A stretch of DNA of 64,000 nucleotides from CAVOHU01 sp963843385. GTDB lineage: Bacteria > Acidobacteriota > Vicinamibacteria > Vicinamibacterales > JAKQTR01. The stretch's first letter is position 1; each line of letters starts with the position of its first letter. A program made the translations under genes and the position numbers. Below, in pieces: positions 46,425 to 55,274 of this stretch. Location of the stretch: contig CAWJJY010000007.1 of NCBI GenBank assembly GCA_963843385.1, positions 1,550,001 through 1,614,000 of the forward strand. Direction: 5' to 3'. A model generated the notes under the pieces. It searched no databases. It was given only the letters and a program-made list of their open reading frames with translations, and was not told the origin of the DNA.

Positions 46425-47773
46425 ATGACGCTGCGTGCCTCGGTGCCAGACGCCCATGCAGAAGCGCCCGGCGTCCATTCTCGACGCGTATGGAGCTTCC
46501 GGCCGGAGTCGGATCGGCAATCCGGCGATGCCATCGTCGCCAACTTCGTGCTGCACTGGTTTCCGGCCAAGAGCGACAAGCGCTCGCTCGACTGGAGCTA
46601 TTCATTCTGGCTCGGCACGGTCTCGGCCGCGCTGATGCTGCTGCTCGTGCTGTCGGGCACCCCGCTGCTCTTTCTCTACGTCCCGTCGGTCGAGCGGGCG
46701 TACGCCTCTGTGAAGGACATCGAGTTCGTGGTGACGTTCGGATCGTGGATCCGATCGGTGCATCGCATCTCGGCGCACCTCATGGTGGTGGCCGTGTTGC
46801 TGCACCTGGTCCGCGTGTTTCTGTCCGGCGCGTACAAGAACGGCATCGGGCAGGGCCAGCGGCGTGAATGGAACTGGGTCATCGGCGTCGGCATGCTGCT
46901 GCTGACCCTGTTTCTGTCGTTCACGGGATACCTGCTGCCGTGGGACCAGCTCGCGTACTGGGCGGTCACCGTCGGCACCAACATCGCGTCGGCGGTTCCG
47001 GCCATCGGGCCGTCCATCCGGGAACTGCTGATCGGAGGCCGGACGATCGACCAGCCCACGCTCATCCGGTTCTACGTGCTGCACGTCATCGTGCTGCCCG
47101 GAGTCCTCGGCGCGCTCTTCGGGTACCACATGTGGCGCATCCGCAAGGACGGCGGGCTGGCGCGTTCCGACACGGCGCCGCGCCCCGAGGCGCCCGCCGA
47201 GGTGCCTCCGTCGCCCGACGAAGACCTACACGCTGCTGGGCGTCGCGCGCGGCACCTCGCCCGCGATTCGCGCGACCTCGATCGAGGCGCAGGACGCGAC
47301 GGTCAACTCGGTTCCCGACCTCACGCGGCGCGCGCTGATCGTCACGCTCGGCACGATCGCCGTCGTCAGCATCCTGTCGGCGCTCGTACGCTCGCCGCTC
47401 GAGGAGGCGGCAAACGCGCTGGTGACACCGAACCCGGCCAAGGCGCCGTGGTATTTCCTCTGGCTTCAGGAACTCGTGACCGACACGACGATCCACCTCG
47501 GCTCGTTCACGATCAACGGGGCGTTGATCGGCGGAGTGCTGGCGCCGGGCGTGCTGGTCGACGCTGCTCACCGTGTGGCCGTGGCTCGACCGGAGCCCGG
47601 GCGCGGCCGCCGGGGCGTGGTTCTCCTCGACCCGCAGGGTGCAGAACGTCGTCTTCCTGGCCCTGGTGGCGATCATCGTCGTGCTGACGATCGTCGGCAC
47701 GTTCATGCGCGGGCCGTACTGGAACCTCTACTGGCCGTGGCAGACCTGGCCGGAGATCCCCACGAGGCTCTGA
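46425..47773 (+). pseudogene. Cytochrome b (bc1/b6f type), frameshifted twice
   Basis: Starts at an ATG with AAGGAG six bases upstream, 9 bp after the Rieske stop. Frame 1 part: LDWSYSFWLGTVSAALMLLLVLSG, VHRISAHLMVVAVLLHLVRV (heme histidines), GYLLPWDQLAYWAVTV. Then an extra base near 47220 moves to the next frame, which carries TYTLLGVARGTSPAIRA, RALIVTLGTIAVVSILSALV, PAKAPWYFLWLQELVTD. A second extra base near 47561 leads to WPWLD...NVVFLALVAIIVVLTIVGTF. All expected segments survive, so a working gene would encode about 450 aa. Quinol-oxidising subunit for the NosZ chain. Confidence 0.82.
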
Positions 47774-47775
47774 AG

Positions 47776-49011
47776 ATGGAACAGCGGACCTCATCTCCGT
47801 TCCCGAAGCGCGACCGGCCGATCCTGGCTGTCGTTGGCGTGCTGCTGGTCGTGTCGACCGTGCTGTTCACGCGCAACGATCGCGAGCACGAGTGGCGCTA
47901 CTACCAATACGCCTTCAAGCAGATGGTGGCCGAGAAGTTCGGCGCCGAGAAAGCGCAGACCGTGCCGTCCGGGCTCCAGCAGATCTGGGTGCCGTCGCTC
48001 GGGCGCGCCGATCGGTGCGTCACCTGTCACCAGGCCGTGTCCTGGAAGGGCCTCGAGACCGCAGACGAGCCGTATCGCTCGCATCCGGTCGACCTGCTGA
48101 AGAGTCATCCCCCGGAGAAGTTCGGGTGCACGGCCTGTCATGGCGGACAGGGCTGGGCGGTGGACGCGGACCCCGCGCACGGGCCGGTGGCGTTCTGGGA
48201 GGAGCCGGTCCTCGGGAGGACGCTCGGCGACAGTTACGGCCTGGTGGACAACAAGGCCGGACTCCTGCAAATGAACTGCAACGTGTGCCATCGGTTCGAC
48301 AGGGAAACCAAGGGGGCCGAGGCGATCAACCTCGCCAAGAAACTCGTCCGGGACAAGGGCTGCCGGGCCTGTCACGCGATCAACGGCCGCGGCGGCACCA
48401 TCGGACCCGATCTGACGCTGGTGGGCGACAAGGCTCCGGAGCAGGTACCGACTGACGGCCGGCTCTCCGGGCAGAAGACGGCGTTCGCCTGGCACGTCGC
48501 GCACTTCAAGGACCCGAGGGCCATGATCGCCGACACGGTCATGCCCAACTTCCACCTGTCCACGAAGGAAGCCCAGTCCCTCGCGATGCTGGTGCTCTCA
48601 TGGCGGAAGGCGCCCGTTCCTGCCGAAATGGTCGCTGGCGTCCCGCGTACCGACCCTCGGACGCCCGAGGAGGCCGACGCCGAGCAGCGCATGAAGACCG
48701 GCCCGGGAGCGTGGTTCGTGTCGACCGGCTGCTTCGTGTGCCACTCGATCCAGGTGCTCGGCGTGACGAGCCCGGCGCAGATCGGCCCGGACCTCTCGAA
48801 TGCGGTCGAAGACGTTCAGAGCCGGTTCGGCCGGACGATTGACGATTTCCTGGCGAGCCCCACCGGGACGATGTCGGTTGTCCTGTCCCGGCAAATCATC
48901 CTGACGCCGGAACAGAAAGCCACCGCGATCCAGAAGCTGCGCGAGGCATTCGCTGAATATCAGAAACAGAAAGGTCAGGCGGCGGGCAAGGTGCCCGCGC
49001 CGGCCCGCTAG
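47776..49011 (+). CDS. Pentaheme c-type cytochrome, membrane-anchored
   Basis: 411 aa from the ATG at 47776, which follows the cytochrome b stop by 2 bp. N-terminal anchor helix (ILAVVGVLLVVSTVLF). Five CXXCH motifs: CVTCH, CTACH, CNVCH, CRACH and CFVCH. The latter two lie in cytochrome-c-like domains with methionine ligands suggested by DTVMPNFHL. It probably carries electrons from the Rieske/cytochrome b module to NosZ. Intact, in contrast to both neighbours upstream. Confidence 0.88.
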   Translation: MEQRTSSPFPKRDRPILAVVGVLLVVSTVLFTRNDREHEWRYYQYAFKQMVAEKFGAEKAQTVPSGLQQIWVPSLGRADRCVTCHQAVSWKGLETADEPYRSHPVDLLKSHPPEKFGCTACHGGQGWAVDADPAHGPVAFWEEPVLGRTLGDSYGLVDNKAGLLQMNCNVCHRFDRETKGAEAINLAKKLVRDKGCRACHAINGRGGTIGPDLTLVGDKAPEQVPTDGRLSGQKTAFAWHVAHFKDPRAMIADTVMPNFHLSTKEAQSLAMLVLSWRKAPVPAEMVAGVPRTDPRTPEEADAEQRMKTGPGAWFVSTGCFVCHSIQVLGVTSPAQIGPDLSNAVEDVQSRFGRTIDDFLASPTGTMSVVLSRQIILTPEQKATAIQKLREAFAEYQKQKGQAAGKVPAPAR

Positions 49012-49096
49012 CGGCGGTACCGCACGCGGGACCGACGTTCATCGAGATCGTTCACGACCGCTTGTCGGCTGACTCATTATCTGAAGGAGACGGTGC

Positions 49097-50956
49097 ATGG
49101 TCCGACATCGCACGCTATTTCTCGGAAGCCTTGCCGGCATCGCCGCGCTGGGGATCGTGGCCTGGAGCTGCGCGCCGAGCGCCCCCAAGAGCGCGAAGAA
49201 AGCCGCCGCCGGTACCTCTGACGCGGCCGTGGCTGCGCAGAAGACCTACGTCGCCCCGGGCGACATGGACGAGTACTACCTGTTCTCGTCAGGGGGCCAC
49301 TCCGGCCAGGTCTACGTGTACGGCGTGCCGTCGATGCGGCACCTCTCGACCATCCCGGTATTCACGCCGTACCCCGGCACCGGCTACGGCTTCGACGACG
49401 ACTCGAAGGCCATGCTCGGCGGCCTGACATGGGGCGATGTCCACCACCCGGCGCTCTCGGAGACCGCGGGCGACTACGACGGACGCTGGCTGTTCGTCAA
49501 CGAGATGAACGGCCGGCTGGCTCGGATTGATCTCCGCGACTTCAAGACGAAGCAGATCTTCGGACCGGTGCCCAACGTGTCCGGCAATCATGGCTCGGCC
49601 TTCGTCACGCCGAACACCGAGTACTCGATGATGGCCTCGCGCTTTTCGATTCCCATTCCCAAGGGCACACCGGTTCCGATCGCGAAGTACGCGACCGACT
49701 ACAAGGGCATTATCGCGGCGATGAAGATCGACCCGAAGTCGGGACAGATCTCATTGGGGTGGGAGATCCTGATGCCGCCGTTCGACTTCGACCTTGGGGA
49801 CGCCGGGAAGAAGGTCTCGGACGGCTGGATGTTCTGGACGTCGTACAACACCGAGCGGGCCACCGGCAACCTGGAGGTGACGGCCTCGCAGCGCGACAGG
49901 GACTATATCGCGGTCGTGGACTGGAAGGGCGCCGAGAAGGCCGCCGCCGAGGGCAAGGGCGATCTCATCGGCGGTGTGAAGGTCCTCGATCCGAAGAAGG
50001 TCCCCGGCATCGTATTCCTCATGCCCTGCGGCAAGTCGCCGCACGGCGTCGATGTCAGCCCTGACGGCAAGTGGATTATCGGATCCGGCAAGCTGGCCGG
50101 GATCACCACGGCGTTCAACTTCGAAAAGATCACGACTGCGATCCGGAACAAGGACTTCAGCGGCGAAGAGGACGGCATCCCGGTATTGAAGTACGAGTCG
50201 GTGAAGGAGGCGGAGGTCCAGGTCGGTCTGGGTCCGCTGCATACACAGTTCGGGCCGGACGGCTACGCCTACACGTCGCTGTTTGTCGACAGCGCGATTG
50301 CGAAATGGAAGCTCGGCACGTGGGAAGTCGTGGACAAGGTCCCGATGTCGTACTCGATCGGGCACCTCTCAGCCGCCGAAGGAGACACGGTCAGCCCGGA
50401 CGGCAGGTACCTCGTCGGCCTCAACAAGCTGTCGCACGGCCGTCACCTGTCGGTGGGCCCGTCGCAGCCGGAGTCCTCGCAGCTGGTCGACATCAGCGAG
50501 GAGAAGATGAAGCTCGTCTACGACGCCTTCACCGAGCCCGAACCGCATTACGCGCAGATGGTGAAGGCGGACAAGCTGCATCCGATCGAGGTCTATCCGA
50601 AGGAAGAGAGCAAGCATCCGCTGGCGGTCTGGGACGTCAAGGACGCCGGCGTGACCCGAAACGGCAACAAGGTCACCGTGAAGATGGTGGCGGTCCGATC
50701 GACGCTTACGCCGACGGCGTTCGAGGTCAAGCAGGGCGACATCGTCACGGTCGCCATCACCAACATCGAGCAGACGACCGACGAGCTGCACGGGTTCGGT
50801 CTGCTCGATTACAACATCAACATCGTGGTCGACCCGGGAGAAACCAAGACGGTCACCTTCAAGGTCGACAAGACAGGAGTCTTCCCGTACTACTGCACGA
50901 ACTTCTGCTCTGCCCTTCACCAGGAGATGCAGGGCTACCTGATCGTGAACAAGTAG
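49097..50956 (+). CDS. nosZ: Nitrous oxide reductase, clade II (Sec/lipoprotein type)
   Basis: 619 aa, GAAGGAG before the ATG. Reduces N2O to N2. The signal ends in lipobox AWSC (Cys26), so it is Sec-exported and lipid-anchored; no twin-arginine, as in clade II. CuZ histidines appear in DVHHP, NHGSAF, SPHGVD, GPLHTQF and KLSHGRH. The C-terminal cupredoxin domain has the full CuA site CTNFCSALHQEM with an upstream His in ELHGFG. All ligands are present, so it should be active if matured by the following genes. Confidence 0.97.
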   Translation: MVRHRTLFLGSLAGIAALGIVAWSCAPSAPKSAKKAAAGTSDAAVAAQKTYVAPGDMDEYYLFSSGGHSGQVYVYGVPSMRHLSTIPVFTPYPGTGYGFDDDSKAMLGGLTWGDVHHPALSETAGDYDGRWLFVNEMNGRLARIDLRDFKTKQIFGPVPNVSGNHGSAFVTPNTEYSMMASRFSIPIPKGTPVPIAKYATDYKGIIAAMKIDPKSGQISLGWEILMPPFDFDLGDAGKKVSDGWMFWTSYNTERATGNLEVTASQRDRDYIAVVDWKGAEKAAAEGKGDLIGGVKVLDPKKVPGIVFLMPCGKSPHGVDVSPDGKWIIGSGKLAGITTAFNFEKITTAIRNKDFSGEEDGIPVLKYESVKEAEVQVGLGPLHTQFGPDGYAYTSLFVDSAIAKWKLGTWEVVDKVPMSYSIGHLSAAEGDTVSPDGRYLVGLNKLSHGRHLSVGPSQPESSQLVDISEEKMKLVYDAFTEPEPHYAQMVKADKLHPIEVYPKEESKHPLAVWDVKDAGVTRNGNKVTVKMVAVRSTLTPTAFEVKQGDIVTVAITNIEQTTDELHGFGLLDYNINIVVDPGETKTVTFKVDKTGVFPYYCTNFCSALHQEMQGYLIVNK

Positions 50957-51027
50957 CTTGACCACGCGGACGGAGGTCTCGCGTCGGGAGGCCTCCGTCC
51001 GTCTGGCCCTTCCGGCTGGAGGCGGCC

Positions 51028-51662
51028 ATGCACCTATTCGACAAGTCGACCCGTCTGCTCCAGGTCCAGCTTGGCGGCGGACCGCGCCTCATGCTGCTGC
51101 TGGCCGCGGTCCTGACGGCCGCGATCTACCTGTTCCCGCTCTGGACCCTGACGATGTTCGCCCCGCAGTACCCGGACGGACTCCGGCTCGACATCTACAG
51201 CTACAAGCTCGAAGGCGGGAACAACGGGCAGGACGTGAAGGAAATCAACCTGCTGAACCACTACATCGGCATGAAGGATCTGGCCGAACAGGATTTCACC
51301 GAGTTCAAGTGGATGCCGTTCGTCGTGGGCGCGCTGGGCCTTCTCTTTCTGCGCGCCGCGGTGCACGGAACGGTCGGGCATCTCCTCGACGTCGTCTGTA
51401 CTCTTCGTGTGACTTCGGCGGGTTCTCCCTCTGGTCCTTCGCATTCAAACTCTACAGCTATGGGCACCACCTGGCGCCGACCGCGGCGGTGAGGATTCCT
51501 CCGTTCATGCCGCCGCTCGTCGGCTACAAGCAACTGGCGAACTTCGAGGTGTATTCGTATCCGGACCTGGCGGCATACGCGCTCGGCCTGACGGGCGCCC
51601 TGCTGTTCGGCGCCCTCGCGCTCGCGTGGCGGTCACAACGCGTGAAGGTTGCTCCCGCATGA
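51028..51662 (+). pseudogene. nosB: NosB-like membrane protein, frameshifted
   Basis: Membrane protein in the position of nosB of clade II nos clusters. ATG at 51028 with GGAGG. N-terminal helix LMLLLAAVLTAAIYLFPLW followed by TMFAPQYPDGLRLDIYSYKL and HYIGMKDL. The frame breaks near 51393-51400 (one base lost or two gained); the following frame gives GFSLWSFAFKLYSYGHHL...PPFMPP and a last helix. The restored protein would be about 210 aa. Function in N2O respiration is known only by association. Confidence 0.7.
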
Positions 51663-53053
51663 TGATGCTGGCCGCACTCGTGATCGGCGGCGCGCTGGCA
51701 ACCCAGCCGGGAAGCGCCGACCACCCCTCCGTTCCCGGCGCGCTCGAGGGACGGCCGCCAGCGCACGCATTGTCGCCGCTGCAGGCGCAGATCGACGCTG
51801 CCGCGCCGGGCGCCACCGTCGAGATCGGCCCGGGCACCTATGCCGGCGACATCGTCCTCGACCGGCCCGTGCGGCTCCTCGGCCGCGGCCGGCCCCGCCT
51901 GGTCGGCTCGGGCGAAGGCAGCGTCGTTCGCATCCGCGCGGCCGACGTAACCATCGACGGGCTCGACATCGACGGCAACCGCGGCGGCGTCATCGATCGG
52001 GATTCGTCAGGCATCCATATCGCCGCGCCCCGGGCGACGATCCGCAACTGCCGGATCGCGAACGCGCTGTTCGGCATCTACGTCCGCGAAGCTCCCGGCG
52101 TGACGATTGAGGGATGTGTCATTCGCGGCATCCCCGGGCTCTCCGCCGGCGAGAAAGGATCAGGGCTGCACATCTACAACACGGATGGTTTCCGCCTGAC
52201 CGGGAACACCATCCGTGACGCGCGCGACGGGATCTACATCCAGGCATCGCCGCACGGCTTCACGTCGCACAACCTCGCGACTCATCTCCGATACGGCCTC
52301 CACTACATGTACTCCGACGACAACGTGTTCGAGGACAACCGGTTCGAGTACTGCGACGCCGGCACGGCGATCATGTACTCCCGGCGGATCGCGTTCCGCC
52401 GGAATGCGTTCCTGCACAATCGCGGCTTTGCGTCGGTCGGCCTGCTGTTCCAGGCCTGTGATGACGTGGTGGCTGAATCCAACCTGATTGCCGACAACGC
52501 GCGCGGGATCTTCCTGGAAGGGTCGTACCGGGACACCTTTCGCGGCAACATCGTGGGCGAGTCGGACACGGCCATCGTGCTGTTCGATTCGTGTGCGCAG
52601 ATTCGCTTCGAAGGGAACTCCTTCGTCGCCAATCTCACGCCGCTCTCCCTGGTCGGCCGCCGCACGAGCGCCGTCTTCGAAGGGAACTACTGGTCCGACA
52701 ACGACGAGCCCGATCTCGACGGCGACCTCCGGAGCGACCGGCCCTACCGCGTGTCGAGCGTGTTCGACCACCTGAGAGGCAACCTGACGGCCGCCGATCT
52801 CTTCTCGCGAGGATTCATCGCGTCGGCCGTCTCCGCGGCCGAGCAGACCTTCCCCATCATCGATCCGGTCCCGGTTCTGGATCCCGCGCCGCTGGTCCGC
52901 CCTCCGTCGCTCCCGCTGGTGCCCTCGCCGAGCGCCAAGGCTGGAGGCGCCAACCTCGCGGGGCTCGTGGCCTCCGGGTGCGCGCTGGCGACCGGGCTCG
53001 CCATGGCCCTTGGCTTTCGCCGCCGGGATCGGTCGAAGGGAAGCCGACGATGA
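51659..53053 (+). CDS. nosD: NosD, periplasmic copper-site maturation protein
   Basis: 464 aa from the ATG at 51659, overlapping the NosB-like stop by 4 bases. Sec signal peptide. A parallel beta-helix of repeated right-handed turns (GNTIRDARDGIYIQ, GLHYMYSDDNVFEDN, GTAIMYSRRI, GIFLEGSYRDTF) typical of NosD/CASH proteins, then a C-terminal hydrophobic helix. Required with NosF and NosY to assemble the CuZ site of NosZ. Confidence 0.95.
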   Translation: MMMLAALVIGGALATQPGSADHPSVPGALEGRPPAHALSPLQAQIDAAAPGATVEIGPGTYAGDIVLDRPVRLLGRGRPRLVGSGEGSVVRIRAADVTIDGLDIDGNRGGVIDRDSSGIHIAAPRATIRNCRIANALFGIYVREAPGVTIEGCVIRGIPGLSAGEKGSGLHIYNTDGFRLTGNTIRDARDGIYIQASPHGFTSHNLATHLRYGLHYMYSDDNVFEDNRFEYCDAGTAIMYSRRIAFRRNAFLHNRGFASVGLLFQACDDVVAESNLIADNARGIFLEGSYRDTFRGNIVGESDTAIVLFDSCAQIRFEGNSFVANLTPLSLVGRRTSAVFEGNYWSDNDEPDLDGDLRSDRPYRVSSVFDHLRGNLTAADLFSRGFIASAVSAAEQTFPIIDPVPVLDPAPLVRPPSLPLVPSPSAKAGGANLAGLVASGCALATGLAMALGFRRRDRSKGSRR

Positions 53054-53949
53054 TCGTGTTCCAGGGCTTCCGGAAGGCGTACGGCGGCCATGTTGCTGTC
53101 CACGACCTCTCGCTCGAGGTGGCACACGGGGAGGTCGTCGCGCTGCTCGGGCCGAATGGATCGGGCAAGACCACGACGCTCAAAGCTGCGGCCGGGCTGA
53201 TTCATCCGACCTCCGGCGCGGTGCTGCTGGGCCGGCCCGGCCAATCGGCGACACAGCCCGCCGCCAGGCAGTTGCTGTCGTTTCTCCCGCAGCGCGTCGC
53301 GTTTCCCGAGGCGCTGACCGGCGGCGAAGTGCTCGAGTTCTTCCGGGCACTGCGTGGCGTGGATCGCGAGCGCACAAGGGAAGTCCTTCGGTTTGCATCG
53401 CTCAATGGAGCGAGCGGCCGCGCCATCGGGACCTACTCGGGAGGCATGGTCCAGCGCCTTGGGCTGGCGGTGGCTGCCCTGCCCGACGCGCCAGTCATGC
53501 TTCTGGACGAGCCGACGGCCGCACTGGATCCCATCGGGTTGTCGGCCTTCTATGAGCTGGTGGACCGGCGCGAGCGTGAGGGCAAAACGGTCTTCTTCAC
53601 GTCGCACCAGCTGGGCGATGTCGAACGGCTGGCCGGCCGGTTCGCCGTCCTGGTTGAAGGTCGACTGGTCGCAGTCCTCACACAAAGGGAACTGCACGAA
53701 CGCCTCGCTGAGCGGGGCGTGATGCATGTCAGGCTGAGCTCGGCGCCCTCGACGCTTCTCGCCGAGGTCTCACGCATCGCGCCCGGTGCGTGCCTGCGGG
53801 GAGACGAGCTGGCCATTCCCGGGCCTCCCTCCATTCGCCCGCCAGCCCTGGCTGCAATCGCGCGCGCCGGGGTCGAACTTCGCGGGCTGACAACGGTCGA
53901 AGGCCGGCTGGATACGCTGTACCGCGAGTTCGTGGGGGAACCTGAATGA
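53050..53949 (+). CDS. nosF: NosF, ABC ATPase for NosZ maturation
   Basis: 299 aa. The ATG overlaps the NosD stop (ATGA). Walker A GPNGSGKTT, signature YSGGMVQRL, Walker B VMLLDEPTAALD, H-loop TSHQL. With NosY it powers delivery of sulfur species to NosD/NosZ. Followed with the same 4-base overlap by nosL. Confidence 0.95.
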   Translation: MIVFQGFRKAYGGHVAVHDLSLEVAHGEVVALLGPNGSGKTTTLKAAAGLIHPTSGAVLLGRPGQSATQPAARQLLSFLPQRVAFPEALTGGEVLEFFRALRGVDRERTREVLRFASLNGASGRAIGTYSGGMVQRLGLAVAALPDAPVMLLDEPTAALDPIGLSAFYELVDRREREGKTVFFTSHQLGDVERLAGRFAVLVEGRLVAVLTQRELHERLAERGVMHVRLSSAPSTLLAEVSRIAPGACLRGDELAIPGPPSIRPPALAAIARAGVELRGLTTVEGRLDTLYREFVGEPE

Positions 53950-54401
53950 CCGCGCGGCTCTTTGCCGGCGTCGCGGCAGCGCTCGTCGCGGCCTCCTGCA
54001 GCGAGAGTGCGGCAATCCCGGTGGCGGTCGATACGCGAAATGACATGTGCCGTCAGTGCCGCATGCCGGTGTCGAACGCGCGCCTCGCCGGCCAGGTCGT
54101 CGCACCGGGGGAGGAGCCAGTCTTCTTCGACGACATCGGCTGCCTGTTCGCGTTCCTGCATCGGGGCACGGCGGTGCCGGAGCACGCGGTCGCCTACGTC
54201 GCCGACCACCGGACGGGCGAATGGGTCGAGGTGACCGCAGCCCTCTTCACCCGGGTGCCGGCCGTCGAAACGCCGATGGGATCGCATCTCATCGCTCATG
54301 CGTCGTCCTCGTCTCGAGGGGCGGACCCGGCGTCCCGCGGTGGCACGCCCATCCCGCTGCAGGCGCTCCTCGCAGAAGGCTCATCAGGAGGCACGAAATG
54401 A
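53946..54401 (+). CDS. nosL: NosL, copper chaperone lipoprotein
   Basis: 151 aa. Lipobox AASC (Cys18). The metal-binding segment MCRQCRMP has the conserved Cys-x-x-Cys and Met of NosL, which supplies Cu(I) for NosZ. GCLFAFLH is also conserved. Overlaps nosF and nosY by 4 bases each. Confidence 0.93.
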   Translation: MTARLFAGVAAALVAASCSESAAIPVAVDTRNDMCRQCRMPVSNARLAGQVVAPGEEPVFFDDIGCLFAFLHRGTAVPEHAVAYVADHRTGEWVEVTAALFTRVPAVETPMGSHLIAHASSSSRGADPASRGGTPIPLQALLAEGSSGGTK

Positions 54402-55246
54402 GCGGCCGTCATCGCGGCGGTGCGCTCTGGCTCTGCGCGCGGCAGGAGCTGGCGCTGGCCATCAGGTCACGCTGGACGCAGATCTTCGCCGCGGTCTTCG
54501 CGCTGCTGGCGCTGGCCGTGGCGTCCTCGGGTTACATTCTGTCCGGCGGGAGCGGCGTCCAGGATTTCGCTCGTACCGCGGCCTCGCTGGTCCAACTCGT
54601 GCTCCTGCTCGTCCCGCTGACCTCGCTCCTGCTGGGCGTGCTCTCGCTCGCGTCGGAACGCGGTGCCGCGGAGCTCTTGTACTCGCAGCCGGTCGCCCGG
54701 CACACGATTCTCATCGGGCGCCTCCTTGGGTTGTTCCTGGCTCTGGTGTCGGCCCAGGCCATCGGATTCGGGGCTGCGGGCCTGTTGATCTACTCGCGGT
54801 CCGGCAACGAAGGGCTGTCGGGCTTCCTGCTGGTGGCTGGTTCCGCGGCCGCCTTGACGGCGGTCTTCCTCGGAATTGCGGCCGTGGTGGCCGCAGGCAA
54901 TCAGGGCCGTCGCCGCGCGAGGGCCCTGGCGGTCGCGCTGGTCGTGTGGTTCGCGATGGTCGTGCTGTTCGATCTGACGGCCCTCGGCCTCGCCTCGCTG
55001 CTGCGATCTGGTCCAGCCTCGCGAGTCCTGATCGTGGCGGTGCTCGTCAACCCGGTGGACAGCGTTCGAACCGGGACGCTGCTTGGCCTCGAGGGCACCG
55101 CGGCATTCGGAGCCGCATCGCTTGCGCTGCTGAGATTCACCGGAGGAGCCGCGCGAGCGTTCGTGTTGCTGGGATTGTCGGTCATCGCGTGGATCCTGCT
55201 ACCGATCGCGCTCGCGACCTGGCGCCTCCGTCGCACGGACATCTAG
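54398..55246 (+). CDS. nosY: NosY, ABC permease for NosZ maturation
   Basis: 282 aa with six hydrophobic helices (for example IFAAVFALLALAVASSGYIL, LVLLLVPLTSLLLGVLSLA, ALAVALVVWFAMVVLFDL). The ERGAAELLYSQPVAR motif is typical of NosY. Last gene of the nos transcript. Confidence 0.94.
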   Translation: MSGRHRGGALWLCARQELALAIRSRWTQIFAAVFALLALAVASSGYILSGGSGVQDFARTAASLVQLVLLLVPLTSLLLGVLSLASERGAAELLYSQPVARHTILIGRLLGLFLALVSAQAIGFGAAGLLIYSRSGNEGLSGFLLVAGSAAALTAVFLGIAAVVAAGNQGRRRARALAVALVVWFAMVVLFDLTALGLASLLRSGPASRVLIVAVLVNPVDSVRTGTLLGLEGTAAFGAASLALLRFTGGAARAFVLLGLSVIAWILLPIALATWRLRRTDI

Positions 55247-55274
55247 AGACGAGGAGAGCCGGATCGTTCCGGGG

